The notes: a model not told the origin generated them from the sequence alone. Counted from the stretch's first letter, positions 51,269 to 62,560 are shown. The stretch is 64,000 nucleotides of DNA from Megamerina dolium (GCA_963854835.1 OY978525.1:7737540-7801539); one strand, 5' to 3'. Program-made: numbers and translations.

Positions 51269-52400
51269 TTCCTTTGTTGCCAACCACTTGTATAGACAGA
51301 TGAACGAGTATGACTATGGCTTTGTATGTCCATATCCAGTGTCAATATTAATTTGAAAATATATTTTCTATATTTTCTGTATTCCTGTTAAAATTCTGCA
51401 CATGGTTTGTAACGATTCAAATTTAAGATTTTAAAAGGATTTTTACTACAAAGCGATCTTGAACTGTAACATATACGGGTGGAAGATCGTCTAAAAGGCG
51501 GAGTCTGGGTTAAATATATTCCGGTAAAATCTTTAGGAGGAAAATTAATGAAAGTCGGTCTTATATTTATTCTGTCTGAAGGAGATCCTTGGGAAGTTAA
51601 ATGAGTTTTTGCCGTTTTTCAGATGTTTTTGGGTTAAGGAGTATATATATAATATAAAGAAAATGTTTAGAAGAAATGTTATGGTATAAAAAACAAATGA
51701 CGGTTGGTCTTATAACTTACCTCTTTAGAATCAACCAGGGAGCGAATTTAATAGAAATGTCAATTGTGTAGGGAACCCCTTAAGGAATGATGGTACGCAG
51801 TGGCATAGCCAGGGGAGATCAGAGGGATAGATCCCCCTTGGCCGATGGACTTGTTGAAAAAGAATAATAATAATATATAGATTTTTAAAATCATTCATTA
51901 AAACTTTTTTCTTATAAATACATCTTTTTCAACTTATCCCCTTTTTGCCAAAATCCTGGCTACGCCACTGATGGTACGGTTTAAGTATGTTCCGAAAAAA
52001 ATATTGTGAAGAAATGAATTAGGTTCGCTCAAACGTTTTACCGCTCTAGGGATAATTCCTGGGCAGCTATTGCTCTATTTGCTCTTGTATTTACGTTAAT
52101 TTTATATCAGGGTTCTTTTAAGGGCTGGAGATAAGAGGTATACGTATCTAGTGGAAATGTTGTAATGAAAAAACGAATGAAGGTTGGTCATATGTAATAC
52201 CGCTCTAGGGGTAGCCTGGGAGTGATGAGAGCAAATATAATAAAATTTTCAATTTTCTAGGTGAACCCCCTAATGTATAATGATAGTGGTTAAGTATGTT
52301 TCGAAAAAAATATTTAAAAAAAATTTTATGAGAGTCGGTTTTTTTACGTTTTACCACTTGAGGGGCGACTCATGAGCAACTGGGAAGGGTTGTTTGTCGA
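51269..52400 (+). repeat. Unamplified central module with extra tandem units
   Basis: Related to 4040-4840 of arm A but clearly diverged from the first bases. It extends the '(g)gttaagtatgtt' family by at least two more units (starting near 51970 and 52280), each with 'gagagtcggt' or a derivative and a 'ctctagggg'-like end. No gene is supported. Confidence 0.65.
51798..51970. mobile_element. hAT-type MITE, diverged fifth copy
   Basis: At the same site as in the arms and flanked by ATGGTACG. At 173 bp it is longer, because it holds an extra segment ('ggatagatcccccttggcc' and following) that the 151 bp arm copies lack. It shows that the insertion predates separation of the arm lineage from this flank. 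Confidence 0.85.
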
Positions 52401-52420
52401 TTTTTTTTTTTTTTTTTTTT
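52401..52420. repeat. Homopolymer run of 20 T
   Basis: A pure T tract marking the transition from the central module to the array units. It is likely to be length-variable. Confidence 0.9.
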
Positions 52421-52559
52421 GAATTTTGATCTCGACACGATTTTTATCCCACTCCACCACTACCATATTTTGAATCATGCATTTTTTTTATAAAATCACA
52501 TAAAATCATATTTACAATTATTTTCATTTTATAATAATTAATTTTTACAGATTGTGTAT

Positions 52560-53452
52560 AAGTTTTTGTTACATTTCGCACTTGATCGAGTCTTTTTTAT
52601 GACTTATAATTAGGAAGCAAAAAAATGCTCATATGAGCACAACACTGATAAACAAGATTCAAGGAATAACTCGTCTCTGATCATACTTTTCATTTACTGG
52701 GATAGTAAATTAGTATGCTTAATATTTCAACAGGAAAACAAAATCGCAAACAAGTATTAAATCCTACTTGAAAAGAAATATGTGGGAATGCAAAAAATAC
52801 GCAGGTACAAACATTTCACATCATGAGCGCTTTATGACTCATATGAGCTACACACTCCTCCCTATGAGTCAACGAATAAATCCTTTCTGATGTTATCTGA
52901 TGATGATATTTTTGATGAACAAGAATTACATCCTTACATTTTATTTCAGAAGACGTTTATGCTTTAAAATTAGAAAGGAAAAGAACGCACATAAAGAGTT
53001 TTTTATGAATAAAACTACTCTCGCAATACTCCTAAATATAGATAAAAAAATATTTCACCTCTGATCATCATTTTCATATACTGGAAAACTGAATTAGTAT
53101 GCCTAATATTTCAACAGGAAAACATAACTATATGCAAGTGTAAAAAAGTATGAAGGTGCAAAAATTCCATTCATAAATCCTATGTATTAATCTTTGACCT
53201 GAATATACAAATATGTCAAAAGGGTCATATGTATATCATGAGAATCGTTTCAACAATATTACAGGTAAGAAAAATGTAAGTACATTATCTCTGTTTGAGA
53301 TTATCAGTTACAAATCTAGTGTATAGGTGAATTGAATTTTATGGTATATATGATAACCTATTGCAATGTGTACCCATAAATAAATGGTCGCAGGTAATAA
53401 AATCATTATGTCCTAACAGAATTAATTTTTTCTTTTCTCTTTGCTTCCTAAA
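52560..53452 (+). repeat. C-type array units, unamplified flank
   Basis: Diverged counterparts of 4930-5780, in the same orientation: 'atttcaacaggaaaacaaaa' near 52726, 'atttcaacaggaaaacataa' near 53108 and CAGGTAAG at 53262-53269. No gene. Confidence 0.75.
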
Positions 53453-53462
53453 AGAAAATATT

Positions 53463-54149
53463 AGGGCTGTGCCATTAATCGTTTAGTTGAACAGACTGAT
53501 TAATCAAAATCCTGATTAATCAATTATTCGATTAAGTGATTCGATTAATCAGAATTTTAATTAATCAAAATATTTTTCATTTATTTTTTTGTTTGTTTTT
53601 GAAATTTTATTTCGAAATAGAACTTTTAAACGCATTCTGATATTCGTAGCTATGGAAAGCTACCTGTATAATTTGTATTGGAGAAAATATTTTAATTTTT
53701 TTTTGAAGGTTTTATTCGAATAATTTTATTCTACTTAATCAAAATTCTGATTAATTGAATAATTTCAATTTTTGAATATTCAAAATCAAAATTTTTCGAA
53801 TAATTTTTGATTTGATTTTTTTAATCGATTAATCGATTAATCATAATATTGATTAATCAAATTATTAATCGATTAATTTCAATTTTTGAATAATCAAAAT
53901 CAAAATTTTTCGAATAATTACTTAATTGCTTTATCAACATTTTATTTAATCGATTAATTGATTAATTATCAATCTTGATTAATCAAATTATTAATCGATT
54001 AATTTCAATTTTTGAATATTTATTCAAAATCATAATTATTCGAATAATTTCTTAATTGCTTTATCAACATTTTATTTAATCGATTAATTGATTAGTAATC
54101 AATTTTGTTTAATCAAATTATTCGACTAAACGATTAATCGCACAGCCCT
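53463..54149. mobile_element. 687 bp non-autonomous DNA element with AGGGCTGTGC ends
   Basis: The terminal inverted repeats AGGGCTGTGC and GCACAGCCCT are perfect for 10 bases. It is flanked by a perfect 10 bp direct repeat AGAAAATATT (53453-53462 and 54150-54159); arms A1 and A2 have this string once at the matching position (5784-5793 and 29632-29641). The interior is made of repeats of 'ttaatcgattaatc' and 'ttcgaataatt' type and can fold on itself. There is no ORF of note. A 9-10 bp duplication fits Mutator-like elements better than hAT (8 bp), but the class is uncertain. Confidence 0.85.
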
Positions 54150-54159
54150 AGAAAATATT

Positions 54160-56145
54160 ATACATACACACATATTTCTTATTCTGTTCGCCTAGTTGAA
54201 TGCTACACTTTCAAACGTAAATATATATTCATTTAATGAACTTTTTCAAATCGTGCGAATTTTTGCATTTGAATGAGATCACTTTATACGTGCTTATGTA
54301 AAAAAAAAAAAAAATGAAAGTGCTATCACTTGAATGCATTATATTCATTATATTTGTCATGTAAAACATTTCGGTCATGGAACAAGGGTTTTTCAATTGA
54401 ATTAAAAAAGAGTATTTCATATGATTTTTCTCTCATTTTTAAATAGATATAATAATGAAAATCGTTTTGAGAATAACTTGATGAGTGTTGTGTGTTAAAT
54501 GTTTATTCCCACGAACCATCTTTCCAATGTCTGCGATCCTATTAGATGGTTCCACTTGGTGATCATCGAAATATTTTCAAATGATTTTTTTTTTTTCTAT
54601 TCACGAATCTATTATTTATCATATATGGAACATTTTTCAGATAACAACGATGATAATGATGATCATCATAATCATGGCGATGCTGAGTGAATGATTTATT
54701 TAATGCTTCAAGGTGAATGATTTGAAAGCTTCATAGCCATTACATTTTTCTCATAACATCTTTCGATGATGCAGCATGGTTTTTCATTGGCATTAAAGAA
54801 AAGACAAGGGCCATGTATTATATATAGCTTTTTATCTCATTTTTAAATACTAATAATAATGAAATTGGTTAGTTTTTTTTTTTTTTGTAAAATTTTTATT
54901 CCCACACACCATCTTGCCAACGCATGCGATCCTATTAGATGGTTCCACTTGTTGAACATCGAAATATTTTCAAATGATTTTTTTTCTATTCACGTATTTA
55001 TTTGTTAACATTCTTTTCTTATGACAATGATGCCAAAGACGATGATGATGTTGATGCTGTAGGTGAATGAACTATAACATTAAAATTTTTCAGAGTGAAT
55101 CACATAAATGCATCATACTCATACTCATTATAATATTTGTCTCATAAGACAAATTTCTATGATGCAGCAAAGTTTTTCGATTGCATTAAAAAAGAGACAA
55201 GGGCCATGTATGTATGTCATGTGATTGTTTTCGAATTGAGTTCGTTTTATATAAAATATTATATATTGTAATTTCCCACACACCATCTTTGCAATGCATG
55301 CGATCCTATTAGACGGTTCCACTAGGTGAGCAACAAAATGTTTTCAAATTATTTTTTTTTTCTATACACGAATCTATTATTTACCATATACGTAACATGA
55401 TTTTGATGATAATGATGATGATGATGATAATAATAATGGTGATGCTGTGTTGCGTGAACTACTACAGCATCTACATATAAGATGAATTTGATAAATGAAT
55501 TTACACTTTATACGATAGAGATCATAAAGATCTTTTGAAAAGGTATGCATGGGCTTATAACATACATACATGAATTGTAATCATGGTAGCAGATGGTAGT
55601 AAAATCATCAATCAATTCTTTGTTCAATTTTGTTGTTGTTGTTGGTGTTTTGCTTATTTTTCTTCTTGTAAATATTTCATAATTGAATGAACAATATTTG
55701 ACACTGACTAAGCAAGTATTGTATTTACGATCGAATTTTCTGTTCTCCCATTTTTTGAAATAAATCAATTTAAGTCTTTTGAAGCGTGCGAATTATTTGC
55801 AATTGAATGAATTTAGAAGGTAATTAGGCATTTAAAAATGAGAATGGTCTGGCGAATCGCTTGAATGCATTATAATCACTAAATAAGGCCTGTTTTAGTG
55901 ATGGAACATGGGTTTTCATGCGTATTAAAGCGTATAGAGCCACAGTGCTATGTAATTTCATGTGATTTTGATTTTCTCTCTCACATCTATACTAAATATA
56001 ATGTTGGAAATCGGTTTATGAATAAGTTGTTTAGTTTTCTATAAAATATATATTTTTTCCCACACACCATCTATACAATGTATGCGATCCTATTAGATGG
56101 TTCCACTAGTTGAACATCTAAATAAATTTCAAATGAATTTTTTTT

Positions 56146-56147
<2 letters not shown>
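54160..56147 (+). repeat. Array units u1-u4, unamplified flank
   Basis: Core blocks lie at about 54506-54597, 54898-54985, 55272-55371 and 56057-56146. The first three correspond to those at 6115-6960 of arm A. In u1, u2 and u4 the block contains a 7 bp inverted repeat ACCATCT/AGATGGT (with one mismatch in u4 context). Short 'gatgat' runs follow each block. Short ORFs here (60-86 codons) look like shadows of simple sequence. Confidence 0.75.

Positions 56148-56192
<45 letters not shown>
56148..56192. repeat. (GT)n microsatellite, 45 bp
   Basis: A pure GT repeat inside u4, between the core block and the T-rich tract. Shorter (GT)n or (CA)n runs recur at other unit positions (2105-2120, 58005-58034 and 60512-60529). 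Confidence 0.95.
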
Positions 56193-56194
<2 letters not shown>

Positions 56195-56231
56195 TTAAAT
56201 GAATCTATTTTTTTTTTTTTTTTGTATATAG

Positions 56232-56429
56232 AACATCGTGATGTTGATGACAATAATGATGATGATAATGATGATGCTGTTGAACCGAAACCATTGAACT
56301 AATCAGCCAAACCAGCATGATGTTATACTCTCACACTAACTACAATACAAAACAATTGGCCAATATAATACTTATAAATGCTTCAAAAGGATCACACACA
56401 GCACTGCGATCGTTAAATCAATATTGCAG
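56232..56429 (+). other. Exon-like module in u4
   Basis: A run of 15 or so T followed by 'gtatatag' precedes the segment, and CAG before GTAAGAAA ends it, giving 198 bases between acceptor-like and donor-like signals. It includes 'gatgatgctgttgaaccgaa' and 'aaggatcacacacagcactg'. No open frame runs through. Confidence 0.35.
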
Positions 56430-57094
56430 GTAAGAAAAAGATGTTAAATAAATGTCGTTGTGTGTGTGGGTGAATCTTAAACCATTTTCCTGCTATTACA
56501 TACTGATATCCTGTTCTAGTGTGCACCCATAATAGGAATTTAAATACAGATTTTGTAGGTTTTTTTGTGACATATGCGTTTATTAATTTAAAAATCAATA
56601 AAATTCAATATAATTTCGAAAATATGCTTCAGCATATTTCCTTTTTCTTTTCACACCATATTTATTATCCTGGAATTGGTAGTAGCTAGGCATGTACATA
56701 CATGTAGTTGTGTATAATAGAATGTGTGAAAGTGGTATATATTAAATCACTTGAATGTATCATGAACATTATGGTATACCTTGTATGAGACCCTTTGGTG
56801 GTTGAACACGCTTCTTCATGCGTATTAAAGCGGAACTGTGTACATATCAAATACATATATTTCATGTGACTTTTCCCATCTATAAAATATAGAAGTACGT
56901 ATAATAATTGAAATCGTTTTGCAAATAAGTTATTTAGTCTTTTGGAAATATGGTATATATACGTATATTCTCACACACCATCTTTACAATTTATGTAAGC
57001 CTAATACTTGGTTCCACATGTTGAACATCGAAATATTTTCAAATGAGTTTTTTTTTTTTTTTTTCTTTAAATGAATCAATTAGTTTATATAGAG

Positions 57095-57282
57095 AACATG
57101 CTATTGATGGAAATGTTAATGATGCTGCTGAACCGCAACCATTTTAGATAATCAGCCAACCAGTATGTGAATATCTCACACCACAGTACAAAATAATTGA
57201 CCAGTTTATTTGTTACACCTACACATATACCCTAATGGAAATGCTTCAAAAGGATCACACAGTGTTGTGATCAATATTACAG
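57095..57282 (+). other. Exon-like module in u5
   Basis: A T-rich tract and 'tatatagag' come before, and CAG then GTAAGAAAT after (188 bases). It has the same internal block order as 56232-56429 and 22958-23161. In u6 (near 58090) and u7 (near 60430) of this flank the donor is degenerate ('agagctaag', 'cacataagaa'). Confidence 0.35.
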
Positions 57283-58220
57283 GTAAGAAATATCTTAAAT
57301 AAATAATTTTAAAGTATTTTCCTTCTGTTACATACTGATATCCTGTTCAAGTTTGTCCCCATCAACCACAGAGTTGTATATTTTGCGAAATGTGATTTAT
57401 TGAACTAAAAAAGAAAATCTATTTTCGAAAGTATATTTTGGCAAATTTCCTTATTTATTGTAACTAACTCTCTTAACATTTGTTTTCATTATCCTGAAAA
57501 TGTTAGTACGCATGTACATAATACATAGTTGTGTGCAAATACAATTGAAAGTGGTGTATGATGAATCACTTGAGTGCATCATGAACATTATTGTATGCCA
57601 TGTACGAGTCCCTGCGGTGGTTGAACAAGGTTCATCATGCGTATTAAAGCGGAACTATGCATTTCGTATGACTATATAGATATATAATAATGGAAATCGG
57701 TTTGCAAATAATTCTTATGAAAAAAATATATATTCTCACATACCGTCTGTACAATTTATGCTAGCCTAATAGTTGGTTCCATTTGCTGAACACCGAAATA
57801 TTTTCAAATAATTTTTTTCATCTCATAATTCTAGTATTTATAACTACATACATATGTATATAAACAGAACATGATGTGGCTAACATGAATGATAATAGTG
57901 ATGCTGCTGAACCGAAACCATTTAGTGAGTCAACCAACCAGCATGTGATTTTTCTCATCACTACAACACAAAACAATTGACCCAGTCTGACAGTCTGCTT
58001 GCTACACACACACATACACACACACACACACACACCTTGTAGAGATGCTTAAAAAGGATCACACAGCATTGGAATTGTTAGATCAATATTAGAGCTAAGA
58101 AAAAAATGTACTTGTATGTGTGTGTGTGTGTGGATGAATCTTATAGTATTTTCTTGCTATTACAAACTGATATCCTGTTCAAGCGTATGCCCTTAATACG
58201 AGTTGAATCACAGATTTCTA

Positions 58221-59526
58221 CGAGAGCGGATTGATAATGAAGCTACCTAAGTAGGAAAAAAAAAACAGTTTTTTTTTTTTCAAAAACCATTTATTTCTCA
58301 ACATAGTCTCCTTTTACTTCGACACACTTAGTAAGACGATATTCCAACTTTTTTATACCATCTGAATAATATGATTTCGGGAACCCTCAAAATATGCGTT
58401 AGTTTCGGTAATCACTTCTTCGTTTGAGCTGAATCTTTTTTCTGCGAGCCATTTTTTTCAAGTTTGGCAACAGGAAAAAGTCACTAGGAGCTAAATCTGG
58501 ACTATAAGCTGGATGATCAACCAATTCGAAGTGTATTTCACGTAATTTTAGCATCGTATCTAATGCTGTGTGAACCGGTGCGTTGTCTTGAAGAAAGAGC
58601 ACTTTTTTCTTCTTTAAATGTGGTTGTTTTTTTCTTGATTGCATCATTCAATTGATCCCCAATAATACACGATAAGACTTTCCTGTGATTGTGGATCCTT
58701 ATTCAAGATAATCGATAAGCAATATTCCGAGTGCATCCCAAAATACAGTGGCCATAACATTGCCAGCCAATTTCACTGCCTTCACCTTCTTCGGAGCACT
58801 TCCACCAGCTTCCACCCATTGTTTCGATTGATTTTTGGTTTCAAGTGTATAGTGGTGGACCCACGTTTCATTAACAGTTATTAATCGACGCCAAAAATCA
58901 ACAGGATTACGCTTTATCATGTCCAAACACCGCTGTGAAGTGATCTCTCGAACTCGGTTTTTGTTCGACACTGAGCAAACGCGGCACCCATCTTGCCGAT
59001 AGCTTTTTCATATGCAAATATTCATGCAAAATGTTGAATACACGTTCATATCAGATGTTTACCATTTCAACAATCTCACGCAACTTGACTCGGCGATCAT
59101 TCATAACGATATCGAAGATTTTCTTGATATTTTCTTCAGTAATCACCTCTTTTGACCTTCCTGTTGATGGTATTGTTGCAGTGCTTGTTCGGCCGCTTTG
59201 AAATTCAGCAATCCAATATTTTACCATGCAATCTGACGGAGCAGACTCACCGTAATGTTGATCGAGCTTTTCTTTTGGCTCTTTCGCCGTTTTCCCTTTC
59301 AAATAATAGTGTTTAATCACTGTACGAAATTTGCTTTTTTCCATTTTTCAAGAAACACAAAAGTTGCTTACTTCAAACGACTACAACAAATTAATTAATC
59401 GATGAATTTTTGTGAAATTTTAACAGCTGACGTTTGACAGATCGCAATTTCAAAAAAAAAAAAAAAGTTTTTGTGTTTGTGCTGCCTTTTTCGTACTTAG
59501 GTAGCTTCTTTATCAATCCGCCCTCG
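58221..59526 (-). mobile_element. Nearly full-length mariner element
   Basis: Inverted ends 'cgagagcggattgataatga' (left) and the complement of the right end, 'cgagggcggattgataaaga', continue into 'agctacctaagta'. TA flanks both sides (58219-58220 and 59527-59528); arm copies have a single TA at this position ('aatttgtatgtttt' near 22323), giving the empty site. The length of 1306 bp is normal for mariner, so both ends and most of the transposase are preserved. Confidence 0.9.
58291..59344 (-). pseudogene. Mariner transposase, inactivated
   Basis: ATG at 59344. The N-terminal HTH region (MEKSKFRTVIKHYYLKGKTA, then 'GESAPSDCMVKYWIAEFQSG') runs to a stop after 'EIVEMVNI'; the sequence then continues through 'LHEYLHMKKLSARWVPR' and a frameshift to 'TSQRCLDMIKRNPVDFWRR'. 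The first catalytic block reads TVNETW instead of the usual TVDETW, so the first catalytic Asp is replaced by Asn. 'LQDNAPVHT' and 'SPDLAPSDFF' keep the second and third Asp, 34 residues apart (DD34D). A further stop follows 'LIDYLE'. About 350 codons in all, matching the family length. Non-functional on three counts. Confidence 0.9.
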
Positions 59527-60930
59527 TATGTTTTGCGTCATAGGATTTATTATTCAAAATATCAATGCAATTCAATATGATTTTGAAAAGTATATTTTGA
59601 CATATTTCCTTACTTATTGATCTTAAAAAAATTTTTTTTTTTTTCATTATCCTGGAATAGTTATGTAAAGCGCAGCATCTATGAGTAAGATGATCGATTT
59701 AAAGAATTTTTCAAAGGAGAGATTTTCTATAAATTAACATATGGCTTATAACGTAATGATAAAGAATGCAATTTTAATTTTTTATAATATGTCTGCTACA
59801 CGAATCGATATTTTCTATTCAAAGTGTGCAAATTTTTTGCATTTAGGAATGGGATTAGTAGTTAGGTATGAATACCTACTAACTTGTGTACAAATACAAT
59901 TGAAAGTGACATGAATCACTTGAGTGCATCATAAACATGATGGTATGCCTTGCAAGAGACCCTTCTGTGGTTGAACAGGGTTTTTCATGCGTACCAAAGC
60001 GTAACTCTATGTTTCATGTGACTTTTCCCATTTCTATATAGAAATATTATAATGAAAATCGGTTGGTGTATAAGCTATTTAGTCTTGTGGAAAATATATT
60101 TTCCCACACATCATCTATACAGTTTATGCTAGCCTAATACTTGGTTCCATCTGTTGAACATCGAAATATTTTCAAATGATTTTTTTTTTTTATCTTCTTA
60201 TGGATTCTATTATTTATGTACAGAACACATGACGTAGCTGAACCGAAACCACTTAGCTAGCCAACCAACCAGTATATGATTTTCAAATATTCTCATGTCA
60301 CAACACAAAACAATTGACTCAATTGACTGACTTTCTGTCTACACATATAGTAGGTAGACATCTATCTGAATAAGAATATTTCAAAAGGATCATATGTTAG
60401 AGCATTGTTATCATTAGCTCAATATGAAAATGCACATAAGAAAAATCTAAAATAAATTGTCCTTTTTTTTTCTCTTTTGTATGATTCTCAGAATTTAGAG
60501 ACTTGTATGGATGTGTGTGTGTGTGTGTGCGATAGAATTTTATGGTATTTTCTTTCTATTACAAACTGATATCCTGTTCAAATTTGTCCGCAATAATCGC
60601 AATAATTTTAATCACAGATTTGTGGGTTTTTTAAGCATGACTTACTTAGACACAATTAATGTCGCAATTAGTAAAGGTTTATTTTCCAAGTGTAAATGGA
60701 AAATTATATGTAGGAAAATTGTATCTAAAACACTCTCTTCACTATTTTTCCAGTTAGGCTATGTGAAAAATATTGCCTATTCTTCTAAATTATCTATTTT
60801 CTTTCTGGATTTTGTCTCGTCTTTATGATTTTGTAAAATCTTCAGCATCCTGCTGCGTATTTTTTTTTTTTTTTCATCCAATTTTATATTCTGTTCTCCT
60901 ATTGAAATGTTACACTTGGTCACGCTTCAA

Positions 60931-61488
60931 TCCTTTCTGAAAAAAGTTTCACTGTATTATGATTGCTAAATGAGTTGAATGAAATAGAATGGCTCTCAGA
61001 CATTTTCTATTATGTGCCTGGTACTCAAAAAGGTAAAATACACTTATCTTAGCTTGAATCTTTTCTTTTCAACAATTTTTATGGCTCAATTGTTCGATCA
61101 CCATCAAAAAGAACAATCGTGATAAAATTATACAATCTTCTAGCTATAGAATTCTCTAGTTTTTATCGAAAATTCTTATGCTCATAATTCTGATCCCCTA
61201 TGAAAAATATTATATTTGCCCACGCTTCAACCCTTTTATTTTTGTATTTTATTCAGTCGATGATCATTGTACTTGTAATTCGTAATTGAGATTATTAATA
61301 AATCAACATTACTGTAAATCCCTTAATGTCTATACCTATTTCGCCATATATCAATATACATACATCGTTATGGTGCAAGACTCGCCATAATGAATGAATA
61401 CGCCTTTTATAAGAAATTAATTGGAAAGATCTAAAGCAGTGTATACCAACCTATAGAATTCATATAGTAAATTGAAAAATAAATTTAT
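60931..61488. other. AT-rich stretch without recognised gene
   Basis: Only loose echoes of the array are visible: 'ttctgatcccctatgaaaaa' near 61190, followed by 'cccacgcttcaac' near 61219, resembles the unit end at 60885-60930. Nothing else is recognised. Confidence 0.4.
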
Positions 61489-62560
61489 TAACAAATATAA
61501 TCGAATGTTTACAAATTTCAACTCCATAACTTTGTATTTTCATATACAAAAGGTGATAACATTCATTCGAAAACATATATTTGTATAAGAGTTAAGTCTG
61601 GTTTTCATCCGATTCTGCCCATTTTCAAACTCCTTAATTTTTTAGCAAATATTCACGTTTCTACCAAGTTTCAACTCTATAGCTTGGTATTTTCATGAGC
61701 AGAGTATGGAAAAATACGTTCGAAACCATACGTTTGCATGGGAGGTAGGCGCGGTTTTCATCCGATTCTGCCCATTTTCAAACTTCTTCATTTATTAGCA
61801 AATATTCACGTTTATACCAAGTTTCAACTCTATAGCTTGGTATTTTCGTGAGCAGTGTATGGAAAAAGATGTTCGAAATCATACATTTGCATGAAAGGTA
61901 GGTGTGATTTTCATCCGATTCTGCCCATTTTCAAACTCCTTCATTTATTAGCAAATATTCACGTTTATACCAAGTTTCAACTCTATAGCTTGGTATTTTC
62001 GTGAGCAGTGTATGGAAAAAGATGTTCGAAATCATACATTTGCATGAAAGGTAGGTGTGATTTTTATCCGATTCTGCCCATTTTCAAACTCCTTCATTTA
62101 TTAGCAAATATTCACGTTTATACCAAGTTTCAACTCTATAGCTTGGTATTTTCGTGAGTAGTGTATGGAATAATATGTCCGAAAACATACTTTTGTATGG
62201 GAGGTAGGCGTGGTTTTCTACCGATTCCGCCTATTTTCAAACTTCTTAATTCTTTAGCAAATATTCACGTTTATACCAAGTATCAACTCTATACCTTGGT
62301 ATTTTCGTGAGCAGAGTATGGAAAAATATGTTCGAAATCATACATTTGCATGGGAGGTAGGCGTGGTTTTCATCTGTTTCAGCCTATTTTCAACTGTATT
62401 CATTTATTAGCAACTGCAATTGTTTTTCACAAGTGTCGACTTCATAACTTTGTATTTTCGTGTACAAAATGTGATAACATTCATTCGAGAACATACTTTT
62501 GTATGGGAGATGGGAGTGTTTTTCATCCGATTTCGTCCATTTTCAAGCTGGTTAATTCAT
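61489..62560 (+). repeat. Tandem array of seven 153 bp repeats
   Basis: Phase marker 'ttagcaa' at 61642, 61795, 61948, 62101, 62254 and 62407 gives an exact step of 153 five times; one more diverged unit precedes (from about 61489) and the last runs to about 62560. The two units from 61795 to 62100 are almost identical. Core 'atgggaggtaggcgtggttt' relates them, in opposite orientation, to the 155 bp repeats at 16240-17100. ORFs of 80-88 codons at the right end arise because 153 is divisible by three; no protein family is recognised. Confidence 0.9.

Larger units (their letters stand above)
56440..60930 (+). repeat. Array units u5-u7, unamplified flank
   Basis: Single-orientation counterparts of the reverse complement of 590-3120. 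Core blocks lie at 56967-57064, 57731-57829 and 60100-60191, the last shifted by the mariner at 58221. The region ends at 'attgaaatgttacacttggt' (60900-60920), the complement of the start of A1. In u6 the frame of the 62-codon ORF conserved in the arms is interrupted by TGA at codon 5. Confidence 0.8.

Noticed and set aside
53463..54149. Possible CRISPR-like or satellite array because of regular ATTAATCG repeats
   Set aside because: The repeats are irregular, palindromic and bounded by terminal inverted repeats with a target duplication, which explains them as the interior of a transposable element in a eukaryote.
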